Shown in pieces: positions 1 through 8,586 of a DNA stretch of 64,000 nucleotides. How positions within the stretch are numbered: the first letter of the stretch is position 1; each line of letters starts with the position of its first letter. Origin of the DNA: Pseudomonadota bacterium. Lineage in GTDB: Bacteria; Pseudomonadota; Alphaproteobacteria; Dongiales; Dongiaceae. Made by a program: the position numbers and the translations under genes. The notes below the pieces were generated by a model. That model did no database searches, was not told where the DNA came from, and worked only from the letters and a program-made list of their open reading frames with translations. The DNA is taken from positions 62,001 through 126,000 of the forward strand of contig JACPDN010000001.1 in NCBI GenBank assembly GCA_016183985.1, written 5' to 3'.

Positions 1-2
1 TC

Positions 3-536
3 GACCGCGCCAAGGACATGCAGCGGACCATGCTCAACCTCGCCATCGCCGGGGCCATCGGCAAGCGCGTCAAACGCGATTCCCTGATCGAGGCTTTCGC
101 CCAGCAATTCGGTGACGAAGCGACGCAAAGCGCGCTGCAGCTGGTCTGCGGCCGCGCCAAGGAGCGTTCGATTCCCATCCTTCTCGAGGTGCGCGTGAAA
201 ATGCGCCAGCTCGGCACCATGCGGGCACTCACCAAGGAGGGATTGTGGCAGGAGCCCGGCGATGTGATGCAGCAGCGCTGCCCGGACGAGTTCCTGGTCC
301 CGGAAGCAGGCCAGCCGGTGCCCGGTGCCATTGCCAAGCCCGAAATACCCGGCACGGTCCCGGCCATCGAAATGCCGACCGTGCCGCAACCCAAAGTCCC
401 GGAAGTGACGGCCCCGACTATCACCGTCCCGCAGATCACGGCGCCCCAGAAACCGAGCCCGATCCAGCCGGATCCGACCAAACCGCAGCCGATGGACACC
501 GAGCCCATGGAAGTTATTCCAGCCCTGCCTCAATGA
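3..536 (+). CDS. Hypothetical protein with proline-rich tail (5' partial)
   Basis: The reading frame is open from the window edge (first full codon at position 3), so the true start lies upstream; the first internal ATG is at 18. The visible 178 residues have a soluble, probably helical first part (to about residue 95) and a C-terminal part dominated by Pro-Val/Pro-Thr dipeptides, such as a repeated TVP/TAP pattern, ending in a stop at 534-536. No signal peptide or catalytic motif is visible in the part present. The Pro-rich tail could be an extended spacer or a protein-binding arm. I do not recognise the family. Confidence 0.6.
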   Translation, partial: DRAKDMQRTMLNLAIAGAIGKRVKRDSLIEAFAQQFGDEATQSALQLVCGRAKERSIPILLEVRVKMRQLGTMRALTKEGLWQEPGDVMQQRCPDEFLVPEAGQPVPGAIAKPEIPGTVPAIEMPTVPQPKVPEVTAPTITVPQITAPQKPSPIQPDPTKPQPMDTEPMEVIPALPQ

Positions 537-608
537 GGAAATTGCCGTGGCCGCCGCTTTTCGGTAAAAAGGGGCCAACTCAATGGCGCTTACTTTCGGA
601 GATTAACC

Positions 609-836
609 ATGGCCAATCAGCCCGGCTCGCAAGCCGACCAGATCCTCGCCAACCGCCAGCAGACCTGGAACGGTGTCGGCCGCCTGCTTTTCTGGGGCAC
701 CATCTATGCCCTGCTGCTGGCGCTGATCACCACCCTCCATGTGATCAACGGCCCGTCGATCGGCCTCAGCATCTTTTCGGTGATCACCATCATCGGCTGC
801 TTCATCACCGTTGTGGTGGCGGCCGGCCGGAAGTAA
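609..836 (+). CDS. Putative aa3-type cytochrome c oxidase subunit IV (small alphaproteobacterial type)
   Basis: This 75-residue protein has a short hydrophilic N-terminus with an RQQTWNG segment followed by hydrophobic stretches (about residues 26-45 and 50-72). The pattern 'basic-aromatic-Gly then one TM helix' is like the tiny subunit IV of alphaproteobacterial aa3 oxidases, which sits at the rim of the complex without redox centres. Those proteins usually have one TM helix, while this one seems to have two, so it may instead be a related small membrane protein. GGAGA lies 6 bases before the ATG and supports the start. It is followed closely by a strong terminator, so it is probably the last gene of its unit. 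Confidence 0.45.
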   Translation: MANQPGSQADQILANRQQTWNGVGRLLFWGTIYALLLALITTLHVINGPSIGLSIFSVITIIGCFITVVVAAGRK

Positions 837-859
837 CTGCTTCCGCCTCCGGGCAAAAG

Positions 860-898
860 AAAACGGCGCCGCTGGATCATCCCGCGGCGCCGTTTTTG
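860..898. terminator. Bidirectional intrinsic terminator
   Basis: Perfect 9-bp arms CGGCGCCGC (864-872) and GCGGCGCCG (884-892) are flanked by an A-run on the left and a T-run on the right. It can therefore end both the + unit ending at 836 and the - strand ndk unit ending at 984. Confidence 0.85.
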
Positions 899-927
899 TT
901 TCTGCCCCGCACCCCAACCCAATCTCG

Positions 928-984
928 GTTGGAACTCCCTCGCCCCACGCAGCAGGGAGAGGGTCGGGGTGAGGGGGAGTCTTT
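928..984. repeat. GC-rich intergenic palindrome (CCCTC/GAGGG family)
   Basis: CCCTCGCCCC is followed a few bases later by GGGAGAGGG and GGGGTGAGGGG, which gives an imperfect hairpin. The same type of C/G-run palindrome recurs at about 10083-10192, 20372-20473, 53086-53195 and 61360-61432, always between genes. Confidence 0.6.
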
Positions 985-1406
985 TAGCCGACGATGTCGG
1001 AACCGGCGAAAAAGTAAGCGATCTCGATCGCGGCGTTCTCGGGGCTATCCGAACCGTGGACCGAATTGGCTTCGATCGATTCGGCGAATTCCTTGCGGAT
1101 CGTGCCGGCGGCGGCATTGGCCGGGTTGGTGGCGCCCATGATGTCGCGGTTCTTCAACACGGCACCTTCGCCTTCCAGCACCTGGACGACGACCGGGCCG
1201 GAGGTCATGAACTTCACCAGATCGGCGTAGAAGGGACGCGCGGCGTGCACTTCATAGAACTTCTTGGCCTGGGCTTCCGACATCTGGATGCGGCGCTGGG
1301 CGACGATCTTGAGGCCGGCTTCCTCGAACTTGGCGTTGATCTTGCCGGTCAGGTTGCGGCGGGTGGCGTCCGGCTTGATGATCGAGAAAGTACGTTCGAT
1401 GGCCAT
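984..1406 (-). CDS. ndk: Nucleoside diphosphate kinase
   Basis: Ndk moves the gamma-phosphate of ATP to NDPs through a phosphohistidine and keeps NTP pools balanced in the cytosol. The 140-residue product has the normal family length and carries the signature NSVHGSDS with catalytic His117, plus the N-terminal [11 protein letters not shown] nucleotide-binding stretch. Start: an in-frame ATG exists 12 bases upstream (1418), but a GAGGAAA ribosome site sits just before ATG 1406 and the usual N-terminus is MAIERT, so 1406 is preferred. It stands alone, convergent with the gene at 609 and divergent from the ABC-F gene. Confidence 0.97.
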   Translation of the reverse strand: MAIERTFSIIKPDATRRNLTGKINAKFEEAGLKIVAQRRIQMSEAQAKKFYEVHAARPFYADLVKFMTSGPVVVQVLEGEGAVLKNRDIMGATNPANAAAGTIRKEFAESIEANSVHGSDSPENAAIEIAYFFAGSDIVG

Positions 1407-1568
1407 GATTTTCCTCATGTCTGGAGTTGCGGGCAGCGGGCTTGAAAGCCAGCGCCTCTTGGCGGAATTCGGGCTGGCTTATATACAACTCAGCCGCACT
1501 GCACAACCGAGGCCGGATGTCGCTTGCACCCAAGCCGCTGGCCGCCACAGAAATAGCGTTAGAACAAT

Positions 1569-3482
1569 ATGTTAACGATCAACAACCTGACCTACCGTAT
1601 TGCCGGCCGCGAGATCCTGGCCAATGCCAGCGTCTCCGTGTCCGCCGGCCACCATGCCGGATTGGTCGGGCGCAACGGCGCCGGCAAGTCGACCTTGCTG
1701 AAGCTGATTTCGGGTGATCTCCACGCCGATTCGGGCACGATTGACGTGCCTAAATCCTGGCGCATCGGTCGCTTGGAACAGGAAATGAAGGATCAGAGCC
1801 GCAGCCTGATCGAATGCGTGCTGGCGGCCGATACCGAGCGCACGGCTTTGCTCCATGAGGCGGAACATACGACCGACCCCAACCGCATCGCCGAGGTCCA
1901 TGCGCGCCTCACCGACATCCAGGCGCATAGCGCGGAAGCCCGCGCGGCTGAAATTCTGGCCGGTCTTGGCTTCGACGGCGCTGCCCAACTCAGGTCGTTG
2001 AGCGATTTCTCCGGCGGCTGGCAGATGCGTGTGGCCTTGGCGGCGCAGCTCTTCTCGGCGCCCGATCTGATGCTCTTGGACGAGCCGACCAACCACCTCG
2101 ATCTCGAAGCGACCTTGTGGCTCGAGAGCTATCTCAAAAACTATCCCGGCACGATCCTGCTGGTGAGCCATGACCGCGATCTCCTCAACAAGGTCGTCAA
2201 CCGCACGATCCATTTGAGCCGTGGCGGCATGATCTCCTATGCCGGCGGCTATGATGATTTCGAGAACATGCGGCGTTTGCGCATGGAGCAGGACATGGCG
2301 ATGGCCGCCAAGGTCGACGCCCAGCGCAAACATATGCAGGCCTTCGTCGATCGCTTCCGTTACAAGGCCTCGAAGGCCCGGCAGGCGCAGTCGCGCCTTA
2401 AAATGATTGCCAAGCTGCAGCCGATCTCGCTGGTGGCTGACGAGAAGGGCATCAACATCTCCTTCCCACAGCCGGAAGCCTTGGCGCCGCCGCTCATCAC
2501 CATCGACCATGTGTCGGTCGGCTACGAGCCGGGCAAGCCGATCCTAAAAAACCTCGACCTGCGCCTCGACCCCGATGACCGCATCGCGCTGCTGGGCTCG
2601 AACGGCAACGGCAAATCGACCTTCATCAAGCTGCTGGCCGGCCGCCTGGAGCCGATGGCCGGGCAGATGCGTAAATCCAACAAGCTGCGCGTCGGCTATT
2701 TCGCCCAGCACCAGACCGACGAGCTCGATCTCGAGGCGACGCCGATCGAGGTGATGGCGCGCGCCGCCCCCGATCTGCTGCCCGATAAGCGCCGGGCACA
2801 TCTCGGTCGGTTTGGTTTGGGCCAGGATCAGGCCAATACCAAGGTGGCGCAGCTCTCGGGCGGCGAAAAGGCGCGCCTGTTGCTGGCGCTGATGAGCCGC
2901 CAGGCACCGAACATCCTGCTACTCGACGAACCATCGAACCATCTCGACATCGACAGCCGCCAGGCGCTGGTCGAGGCGATCAACGAGTTCGAGGGCGCGG
3001 TCATCATCATCAGCCACGACCCCAACCTCATCGAACTCTCAGCCGACCGGCTATGGCTGGTGAAAGACGGCGGCGTCAAAGCCTTCGACGGCGACATGGA
3101 CGATTACCGCCGCCAGATCATCAGCGAGCGGCGTGAGAAGAATCGCAGCGAGAAGAAAGGCGCCCTGCCGGAAAAGGCGTCGGCGCCCAAGCTCGCGGCC
3201 GCCCATGCCGGCGCCACCGCACCCAAGGTCGAGGCCAAACCGGCGGTGGCACCGAAGAAGGTCGTCGTCTCGCCGGAAAAGAAGAAGGCGCTGGGCAACG
3301 CCGAACTGGCGGTGAACAAACTCACCCAGGCCCTCGACCTCATCGAAGCCAAGCTTGCCGACCCGTCGCTTTACAACAATGGCGGCACGGCCGAACTGCA
3401 GACCTGGCAGACCAAGCATGCCGAGGTGAAGAAGAAGCTCACCGCTGCCGAGGAAACCTGGCTGGAACTCAGCGCGGGATAA
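1569..3482 (+). CDS. ABC-F family ATPase (YheS/Uup-like)
   Basis: This is a soluble twin-ATPase of the ABC-F group, which act on the ribosome and have no membrane partner. At 637 residues it equals the length I recall for E. coli YheS. Visible motifs are Walker A GRNGAGKS (34-41), signature SGGWQ (148-152) and LLDEPTNHLD (169-178) in the first half, then Walker A GSNGNGKS (343-350), LSGGEKAR (429-436) and LLDEPSNHLD (451-460) in the second. The basic helical linker between halves (about 235-300) is the P-site tether region. The Lys/Ala/Pro-rich stretch after about 520 leads to a C-terminal coiled coil. The precise subfamily (YheS or Uup) is not certain. Confidence 0.93.
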   Translation: MLTINNLTYRIAGREILANASVSVSAGHHAGLVGRNGAGKSTLLKLISGDLHADSGTIDVPKSWRIGRLEQEMKDQSRSLIECVLAADTERTALLHEAEHTTDPNRIAEVHARLTDIQAHSAEARAAEILAGLGFDGAAQLRSLSDFSGGWQMRVALAAQLFSAPDLMLLDEPTNHLDLEATLWLESYLKNYPGTILLVSHDRDLLNKVVNRTIHLSRGGMISYAGGYDDFENMRRLRMEQDMAMAAKVDAQRKHMQAFVDRFRYKASKARQAQSRLKMIAKLQPISLVADEKGINISFPQPEALAPPLITIDHVSVGYEPGKPILKNLDLRLDPDDRIALLGSNGNGKSTFIKLLAGRLEPMAGQMRKSNKLRVGYFAQHQTDELDLEATPIEVMARAAPDLLPDKRRAHLGRFGLGQDQANTKVAQLSGGEKARLLLALMSRQAPNILLLDEPSNHLDIDSRQALVEAINEFEGAVIIISHDPNLIELSADRLWLVKDGGVKAFDGDMDDYRRQIISERREKNRSEKKGALPEKASAPKLAAAHAGATAPKVEAKPAVAPKKVVVSPEKKKALGNAELAVNKLTQALDLIEAKLADPSLYNNGGTAELQTWQTKHAEVKKKLTAAEETWLELSAG

Positions 3483-3556
3483 TCAGAGCCGTTACTTGGC
3501 GCCGCCTCGCAACCTCCCCCCTGAAGATGGAAGGCTTGGTTGCGGGTGGCCGCCAT

Positions 3557-5056
3557 CTATTTCACCGTAAAACTCGCCACCGCGAGACGTGCATAGGCAT
3601 CGTCGCGCATCAGGCGCAGTTCGTAATCGCCGGCCGGCAAGGCATCCCCCAGCAATCCCTTATCCAGGGTCAGCGATCCCGCGACCGCCGAGTTGATGTA
3701 GAAGAATTGCTGGTAATTGTCCTCGGCCGGGTCGCCCTTGGCAAAGAGGCCGAGCCAATCAAAGTGGTTGCCCGGCGCATTGGCCCAGGTCGCGACCACC
3801 GGCTCGCCCGCCGCATAATCCGCCTTGTCGGTGACCAGCGTCGGCATCGCATCCCGCGCCACGATCCAGAACGGCGCCCGCGCGATCTCCTTGCCATCAG
3901 CGCCCAGCATCACGCCCTGATAGGCGCCAGGTGCCAAGCCGGCCGTGCCGAGATCCTGGGAACTTGCCCGATCGGTACCATTATTGGCATAGAGCGTCAG
4001 CAGAGGCGCCGCCACATCGCCGCCATTGGCAATGACCGCAATGCGGCCGCCTTCGTACCGCCCGTCTTCGGTCGCGGCATGGAAGCGGATGCGCACCATG
4101 TCGCCGGCCTTCACTGAACGCGGCTCGATCGAGACCATGGCGGGTGCCGCCCCCGGCGTCACATCGAGCGTCGCCACGACGGCGCGGTGGTCCGAGGGCC
4201 AAGGCGAGACGGGGATATCTGTGTCCGGCATCTTCGGATCGCCGGCAATCTCGGCAGCGATTGTCTTCGCCGGCCCCGCCACCTGGATGAGGTCGATGCG
4301 GTCCAGCGCCTCGTTCTCATCAAGGTGCGGGAAGGGATAGCCATAGCTCCAGGTGATGCCGGGTTTGGTGACCGGATCGGGATGCACCGCGCGATAGGCG
4401 TCGGTGAAGCCGGCATCGGCGAGGGCTTTGGCGGCCGGCCAGGCCATCGCCGCCGTGATCTGCATGCGCTTGCCGACCATCGCCGCAGTCCAGTCGAGAT
4501 GCGAGGGCGAGTTGAAATCGCCGAGCACGACGACGGGCACACCCGCATCGGCAAGTTTCTTCAGCGGTTCGATATAGGCGGTGATGGCCGGAAGGCGCGT
4601 CTCCTCCTCCAGCTTCATCACCTCTTCCGCTGATTTGCCGTCACGCAAGGCATAGGGGCCGTAAGGGTCGGACGGGAGATGCACATCGGCGACGGCCACG
4701 AACTTTCCCGGCGTGATTTCGGCGAAGAGATAATTGAGATCGTTGCCATCGGGGCTGATCGCGGTCGGCGGCGCGAACAGCGGATAGCGCGAGATGACGT
4801 TGCGGTTGGTGGCGGCATAGGGCCAGCCCAACGCGTCGGCGATCTCGCGCGTATGCCCCTCTGCCTCCTGCAGCGCCACGATATCGGCCCGCGACGCTGT
4901 GATCGCCTCGATCACCTTGGCGAAACTCACCTGATCGCCGCCAAGGAAGATGTTGAAGGTCATGATGCGCAGCGTCTGTCCATCCTCGGCGCGGCTGCGC
5001 CCCGGCAGCATCACCAACGCCGCCAACAGCAGCGCCACGCAAGCAAGCTTCTTCAT
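3557..5056 (-). CDS. Secreted endonuclease/exonuclease/phosphatase-fold protein
   Basis: This 499-residue protein has a clear signal peptide (MKK, a hydrophobic core and cleavage near SRAED). The next roughly 280 residues form an EEP (DNase I-like) domain: TFNIFLGG, ALQEAEG (catalytic Glu), VVLGDFNSPS and a terminal PSDHRAV. The family cleaves phosphodiesters or phosphomonoesters using a metal and an Asp-His pair. The last 190 residues look like beta-sandwich domains. A GGGGAGGA ribosome site precedes ATG 5056. The substrate could be nucleic acid, a phospholipid or a sugar phosphate; a periplasmic or secreted phosphodiesterase is the safest call. Confidence 0.85.
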   Translation of the reverse strand: MKKLACVALLLAALVMLPGRSRAEDGQTLRIMTFNIFLGGDQVSFAKVIEAITASRADIVALQEAEGHTREIADALGWPYAATNRNVISRYPLFAPPTAISPDGNDLNYLFAEITPGKFVAVADVHLPSDPYGPYALRDGKSAEEVMKLEEETRLPAITAYIEPLKKLADAGVPVVVLGDFNSPSHLDWTAAMVGKRMQITAAMAWPAAKALADAGFTDAYRAVHPDPVTKPGITWSYGYPFPHLDENEALDRIDLIQVAGPAKTIAAEIAGDPKMPDTDIPVSPWPSDHRAVVATLDVTPGAAPAMVSIEPRSVKAGDMVRIRFHAATEDGRYEGGRIAVIANGGDVAAPLLTLYANNGTDRASSQDLGTAGLAPGAYQGVMLGADGKEIARAPFWIVARDAMPTLVTDKADYAAGEPVVATWANAPGNHFDWLGLFAKGDPAEDNYQQFFYINSAVAGSLTLDKGLLGDALPAGDYELRLMRDDAYARLAVASFTVK

Positions 5057-5230
5057 GTGTCATCCTCCCCAAGACGTCCAAAGGCCAGACCTTAGCTTGG
5101 CAATCTTTAATCTGGATGACAATTAGGTAAATAAATTCAATTCAATAGATGTTAATATCTGAACTGTGATTCAATGATGTCAAAGGCTTGCCGGCGCGAG
5201 GCGATAGAGACCTCGCGCCGACTTACCTCA

Positions 5231-6361
5231 TTACGCAGCAAGCTGCGCTTTCTTGGCGCGCAGGACTCGGAGGCGGCTCTCGACGTCTTCCTTATTGAGA
5301 TAGGCACCGGCCAAGCGGCGATAGCCGGTATAGGCATCGCGCGCATGCAACAGGCGCCAATTGTCGAACAGCACCACCGAACCGGGGAGCAGGCGGCGGC
5401 GATATTGCAGGCTGCGATCGTTGGCGAGTGTCGCGAACATCGCATAGGCCTGCTGGAACAACGCCATGCGCACGGGCTCCAACGCGAAGGGCGCGCGGTC
5501 ATGGTTGTTGAACGACACCTGCGCCAGGCGCCCGGTCGAATCCTCGCGGAACAGCGGGCGACGCGCCATCAGATGGATGCCTTTATCAAGGTCGATATAC
5601 TGCCCCGGCACCTCGACCTCCGTGAGGATGCGATAGAGATGCGGCATGTCGCGCTTCATGATCTCGGCGATGCGGAAGGCGTCGACGAAGACATTCTCTC
5701 CACCCGTGCAATCCGCCGCCAGACAATGGAACATCTGATAGCCTGGCGCGTCGAAACTGTAGGTGCCATCGGTATGCGGGCCGATCGCCATCGAGGTATA
5801 GGCGGTGTCCTTATGCTCCAGATTGGCGGTGAAGTCCCAATAGCCGCCGAAGATCGTCTCGCGGATATAGGAGACGCGCTTGGCCACCGCTTGCGTGGCC
5901 TCTGGCGTCCCCGGCGTGCCCTCGACGAAACAGAAGCCAAAACGCTCGATCTTCTCCAGATAGGTCTCGAGCGCGGATTCGTCCGCCATCAGCGCGTCGA
6001 ACGCGACCTGGGGGAAGTCGGCCGAGATCTCGGCATCGTTCCAGGTCGTGGTCTCCGAAGCGAGGATACCGACAGGACGCAGGCTCTCGGCGAGATCGCC
6101 GGCACCCAGCACGCTTTCATGGCCGTCGGCCCAGCCGAGCACCAGTGTCGCACCGCCGGCGCCCAGCGCCAGCGTCGACAGCTTCAGATCCTTTGGTAGG
6201 GCGAAGGTGTCGAGCAGGCGCTGCTGCGTCTCGGGATGCCGGCAGGCCGTGCAGGTGCAATGGTCGCGCAGCCAGGTGAGGCCGAAAAGATGCGTGCTGC
6301 CATCGGCAAAGGCGATCTCGACGGCATCGCGCTGGATTGCGGCATGGGTGAGATGGGTCAT
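5231..6361 (-). CDS. Gamma-butyrobetaine dioxygenase-type Fe(II)/2-oxoglutarate oxygenase
   Basis: The N-terminal 95 residues form the small DUF971-like domain of gamma-butyrobetaine/trimethyllysine hydroxylases, with a zinc site made by Cys35, Cys37, Cys40 and His42 (RDHCTCTACRHP). The rest is a TauD-like jelly roll with the iron ligands His196-x-Asp198 (GPHTDGTY) and His339 (RLLHARDA). The 376-residue length fits BBOX enzymes, which convert gamma-butyrobetaine to carnitine. The divergent BetI-like repressor fits a quaternary-ammonium substrate. A related hydroxylase acting on another trimethylammonium compound cannot be excluded. Confidence 0.85.
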   Translation of the reverse strand: MTHLTHAAIQRDAVEIAFADGSTHLFGLTWLRDHCTCTACRHPETQQRLLDTFALPKDLKLSTLALGAGGATLVLGWADGHESVLGAGDLAESLRPVGILASETTTWNDAEISADFPQVAFDALMADESALETYLEKIERFGFCFVEGTPGTPEATQAVAKRVSYIRETIFGGYWDFTANLEHKDTAYTSMAIGPHTDGTYSFDAPGYQMFHCLAADCTGGENVFVDAFRIAEIMKRDMPHLYRILTEVEVPGQYIDLDKGIHLMARRPLFREDSTGRLAQVSFNNHDRAPFALEPVRMALFQQAYAMFATLANDRSLQYRRRLLPGSVVLFDNWRLLHARDAYTGYRRLAGAYLNKEDVESRLRVLRAKKAQLAA

Positions 6362-6397
6362 GGTGAACTCTCCGGATTGGATTGATGGCCGGATAGT

Positions 6398-6417
6398 TAT
6401 TATACGTTTGTATAATA
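6398..6417. promoter_or_regulatory. 20-bp perfect palindrome, probable operator of the TetR/BetI regulator
   Basis: TATTATAC and GTATAATA (6398-6405 and 6410-6417) are perfect inverted arms around GTTT, in the 160-bp gap between the divergent dioxygenase (start 6361) and regulator (start 6522). Each arm contains a TATAAT-like hexamer, one per strand, so repressor binding could cover both promoters. Size and symmetry fit a TetR dimer site. Confidence 0.65.
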
Positions 6418-6521
6418 CTCAAGAGAAATCTGCGTGTGGGGCCAAAATTGGTTCAACCCTGGGGCCAGAGCGTATTACACTTGTTTCACGCAAGCGAAAG
6501 AGCGTGAGAGAGGCACAACGC

Positions 6522-7190
6522 GTGGCTGAGAAAGAACCCAAATTTACCCGTGACTTACCCGAATCGCGCCGGCGTCAATTGATCGAAGCGACGGCACGGA
6601 GTCTGGCGCGCCATGGGCTCGACGGCACGACGGTGCGCGTGGTGGCCGCTGAGGCCGGCGTCTCGCCGGGGCTGGTGCGGCACCATTTCGCCGGCATGCA
6701 TGACCTCATCGCCGAGACCTATCGCTGGACCGGGAAGGAGGTCGAAAAGGGCCTGCGCGCGGCGTTGACCGCAGCTCCCGACCACCCGGAAGCACAATTG
6801 CGCGCCTTCCTCGATGCCAGCTTCTCGACCCCGATGCTCAACCCCGATCTGCTGGGCGTCTGGCTCACCTTCTGGAGCCTCACCCGCACCGATCCCGTCA
6901 TCCACGAGATTCACGGCAAGGTCTATGCCGATTACCGCAAGCGCCTGCAGCGCTATATCAGCGGCATCGCCGAGGAGAAGAAACTCAGCCTCGATCCGCG
7001 CATCGCGGCCTTGGCCCTCACCGCCCTGCTAGACGGCCTGTGGCTCGAGCACTGCCTCGATCCCTCGACCTTCACAGCGTCTGAGGCACGCCAGATCGCC
7101 CATGACTGGGTCGATAATCTGAAAGCCGGCCGCTTCATGGCCGGCGCCAAGCGCGAAGAACCGATCCCGGCAGTTGCCAAGGTCGGTTGA
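6522..7190 (+). CDS. TetR family repressor, BetI-like
   Basis: The 222-residue product has an N-terminal TetR helix-turn-helix (RRRQLIEATARSLARHG, then AAEAGVSPGLVRHHF) and a ligand-binding half with WLTFWSLTRTDP and LDGLWLEHCLDP, segments typical of BetI, the choline-responsive repressor. Start: GTG 6522 is chosen because GAGAGAGG lies 8 bases upstream; the frame stays open much further up but without a better site. It is divergent from the butyrobetaine dioxygenase and probably controls it and itself through the 6398-6417 palindrome. The inducer is likely a trimethylammonium compound (inference). Confidence 0.85.
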   Translation: MAEKEPKFTRDLPESRRRQLIEATARSLARHGLDGTTVRVVAAEAGVSPGLVRHHFAGMHDLIAETYRWTGKEVEKGLRAALTAAPDHPEAQLRAFLDASFSTPMLNPDLLGVWLTFWSLTRTDPVIHEIHGKVYADYRKRLQRYISGIAEEKKLSLDPRIAALALTALLDGLWLEHCLDPSTFTASEARQIAHDWVDNLKAGRFMAGAKREEPIPAVAKVG

Positions 7191-7229
7191 CATCGGACAT
7201 CAGGTGATTATATCAATATCGATATAATC
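7187..7229 (+). promoter_or_regulatory. Promoter/operator of the toxin-antitoxin pair
   Basis: A consensus TTGACA (7187-7192) overlaps the stop codon of the repressor gene, and TATATC follows 16 bases later. A perfect inverted repeat, GATTATATC (7206-7214) and GATATAATC (7221-7229), overlaps this promoter. Autoregulation by the HTH antitoxin is the likely meaning. Confidence 0.5.
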
Positions 7230-7244
7230 GCTAGGTGCCCATAG

Positions 7245-7568
7245 AAGCCGATCATCTTTGCTGGCGATTCGCTGGATAGCCTTCGCACCTTCCCGGATGG
7301 CGCTCGGCAGAATGCGGGCTATCAGTTGGATCGCGTTCAACGCGGATTGGAACCGAGTGATTGGAAGCCGATGCGTTCCATCGGAATCGGCGTTCGCGAG
7401 ATTCGGATGCGGGACGACAGCGGCGTCTACCGGGTGATCTATGTCGCCAGCTGGGGCGATGCTATTCACGTGCTGCATGCGTTTCAGAAGAAGAGCCAGA
7501 AGACGTCGCAGCATGACGTTGAAATCGCGAAGCGCCGGCTTGGCGCTATCGCGCGAGGGATGAAGTGA
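7245..7568 (+). pseudogene. HigB-like (RelE/ParE superfamily, Gp49-type) toxin with a damaged start codon
   Basis: Residues from TTG 7326 (GLEPSDWKPM, GVREIRMRD, VLHAFQKKSQKT) match HigB/Gp49-type mRNA interferase toxins. The frame is open further upstream to 7245 and encodes KPIIFAGDSLDSLRTFPDGA, which looks like the family's normal N-terminus. Directly before it the DNA reads ATAGAAGCC; removing one A would restore ATG AAG CCG (Met-Lys-Pro). As it stands, an in-frame TAG (7242-7244) precedes the homologous region with no standard start. Either the toxin is shortened (80 aa from TTG 7326), it starts at a rare codon, or the base is a sequencing error. The antitoxin gene overlaps its stop. Confidence 0.7.
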
Positions 7569-7852
7569 TGGCAAAGGCGAAGCAATTCGACAGCGTCTGG
7601 GATGCGCTGGAATCGGACCCGGCCAAGGCCGCCAGCATGCGCCTGCGGTCTGAATTGATGATGGCCCTGACCGGCCGCCTCGAAAAGCACGGCGGCACGC
7701 AGGCCGAGAAGGCAAAATTTCTCGGCATCACACAGCCAAGGCTGAATGATCTTATCCGCGGCAAGATCGACAAGTTCAGTTTAGACGCGCTGATCACCCT
7801 GATTCATGCCGCCGGCATGAAGGTCAGCGTCAAGATCGGCAAAGCCGCCTAG
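7568..7852 (+). CDS. HigA-like helix-turn-helix antitoxin
   Basis: This 94-residue XRE-type protein has its HTH at about 47-75 ([22 protein letters not shown]). ATG 7568 shares its A with the toxin's TGA (a GTG at 7565 is possible), the usual toxin-first HigBA order. HigA neutralises the toxin and represses its own promoter; the inverted repeat at 7206-7229 is the candidate operator. It ends in CTAG, and the minus-strand truA gene ends in the same four bases, so the two stop codons overlap. Confidence 0.85.
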   Translation: MAKAKQFDSVWDALESDPAKAASMRLRSELMMALTGRLEKHGGTQAEKAKFLGITQPRLNDLIRGKIDKFSLDALITLIHAAGMKVSVKIGKAA

Positions 7853-8586
7853 TAAACCACCCGCGTCAAATAGAGTCCGTCCGGCGGCGAGGTCGGGCCG
7901 CTGGCGGAACGGTCGCGGGCGTCGAGGGCGCGCGTCACGTCATCCGCCGACCATTTCCCCTCGCCCACCAGGCGCAGGGTGCCGACCATATTGCGCACCT
8001 GGTGATGCAGGAAGGAGCGCGCCTCGGCGATCACCTGGATCTCTTCGCCCTGGCGCATCACATCCAGCCGGTCGAGCGTCTTGACCGGCGATTGCGCCTG
8101 GCAGAGCGAGGCGCGGAAGCTGGTGAAATCGTGTTTGCCGAGCAGCCGCTGTGCCGCTTCATGCATGGCGGCGGCGTCGAGGGCGCCACCCAGATGCCAG
8201 GCATGGCCGCGATCGATAACGAGCGGCGCGCGGCGATTGACGATGCGATAGAGATAGGCCCGGCCCGTCGCGGAAAAGCGCGCATGAAAATCATCCGCCG
8301 CGATCTCGCAAGATATGACAGCAACCGGGTTCGGCTTCATGTGGAAATTGAGCGCCGCCATCAGACGGTTGGGCTCGATCGCCTTTTCGATATCGACATG
8401 TGCGACCTGGCCCAGGGCATGGACGCCGGCATCCGTGCGGCCGGCGCCATAGACCATGGTCGTCTCCTGCACAGTCGCGAGCACCGCCTCCTCCAGCACC
8501 TGCTGGATCGAAAGCCCGTTATCCTGCCGCTGCCAGCCGACGAAAGGCCCGCCGTCATATTCGATGGTGAGCTTGAAGCGCGTCAC
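7849..8586 (-). CDS. truA: tRNA pseudouridine synthase A
   Basis: TruA makes pseudouridine at positions 38-40 of the tRNA anticodon stem. The 245-residue product carries the active-site motif [15 protein letters not shown] with catalytic Asp52 and the expected [18 protein letters not shown]-terminus. It overlaps the end of fmt by ATGA (8583-8586), so it is translationally coupled in the def-fmt-truA unit. Confidence 0.97.
   Translation of the reverse strand: MTRFKLTIEYDGGPFVGWQRQDNGLSIQQVLEEAVLATVQETTMVYGAGRTDAGVHALGQVAHVDIEKAIEPNRLMAALNFHMKPNPVAVISCEIAADDFHARFSATGRAYLYRIVNRRAPLVIDRGHAWHLGGALDAAAMHEAAQRLLGKHDFTSFRASLCQAQSPVKTLDRLDVMRQGEEIQVIAEARSFLHHQVRNMVGTLRLVGEGKWSADDVTRALDARDRSASGPTSPPDGLYLTRVVY

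Noticed and set aside
7223-7228. TATAAT as the -10 box of the TTGACA at 7187
   Set aside because: The spacing is 30 bases, far too long; TATATC at 7209-7214 fits the spacing.
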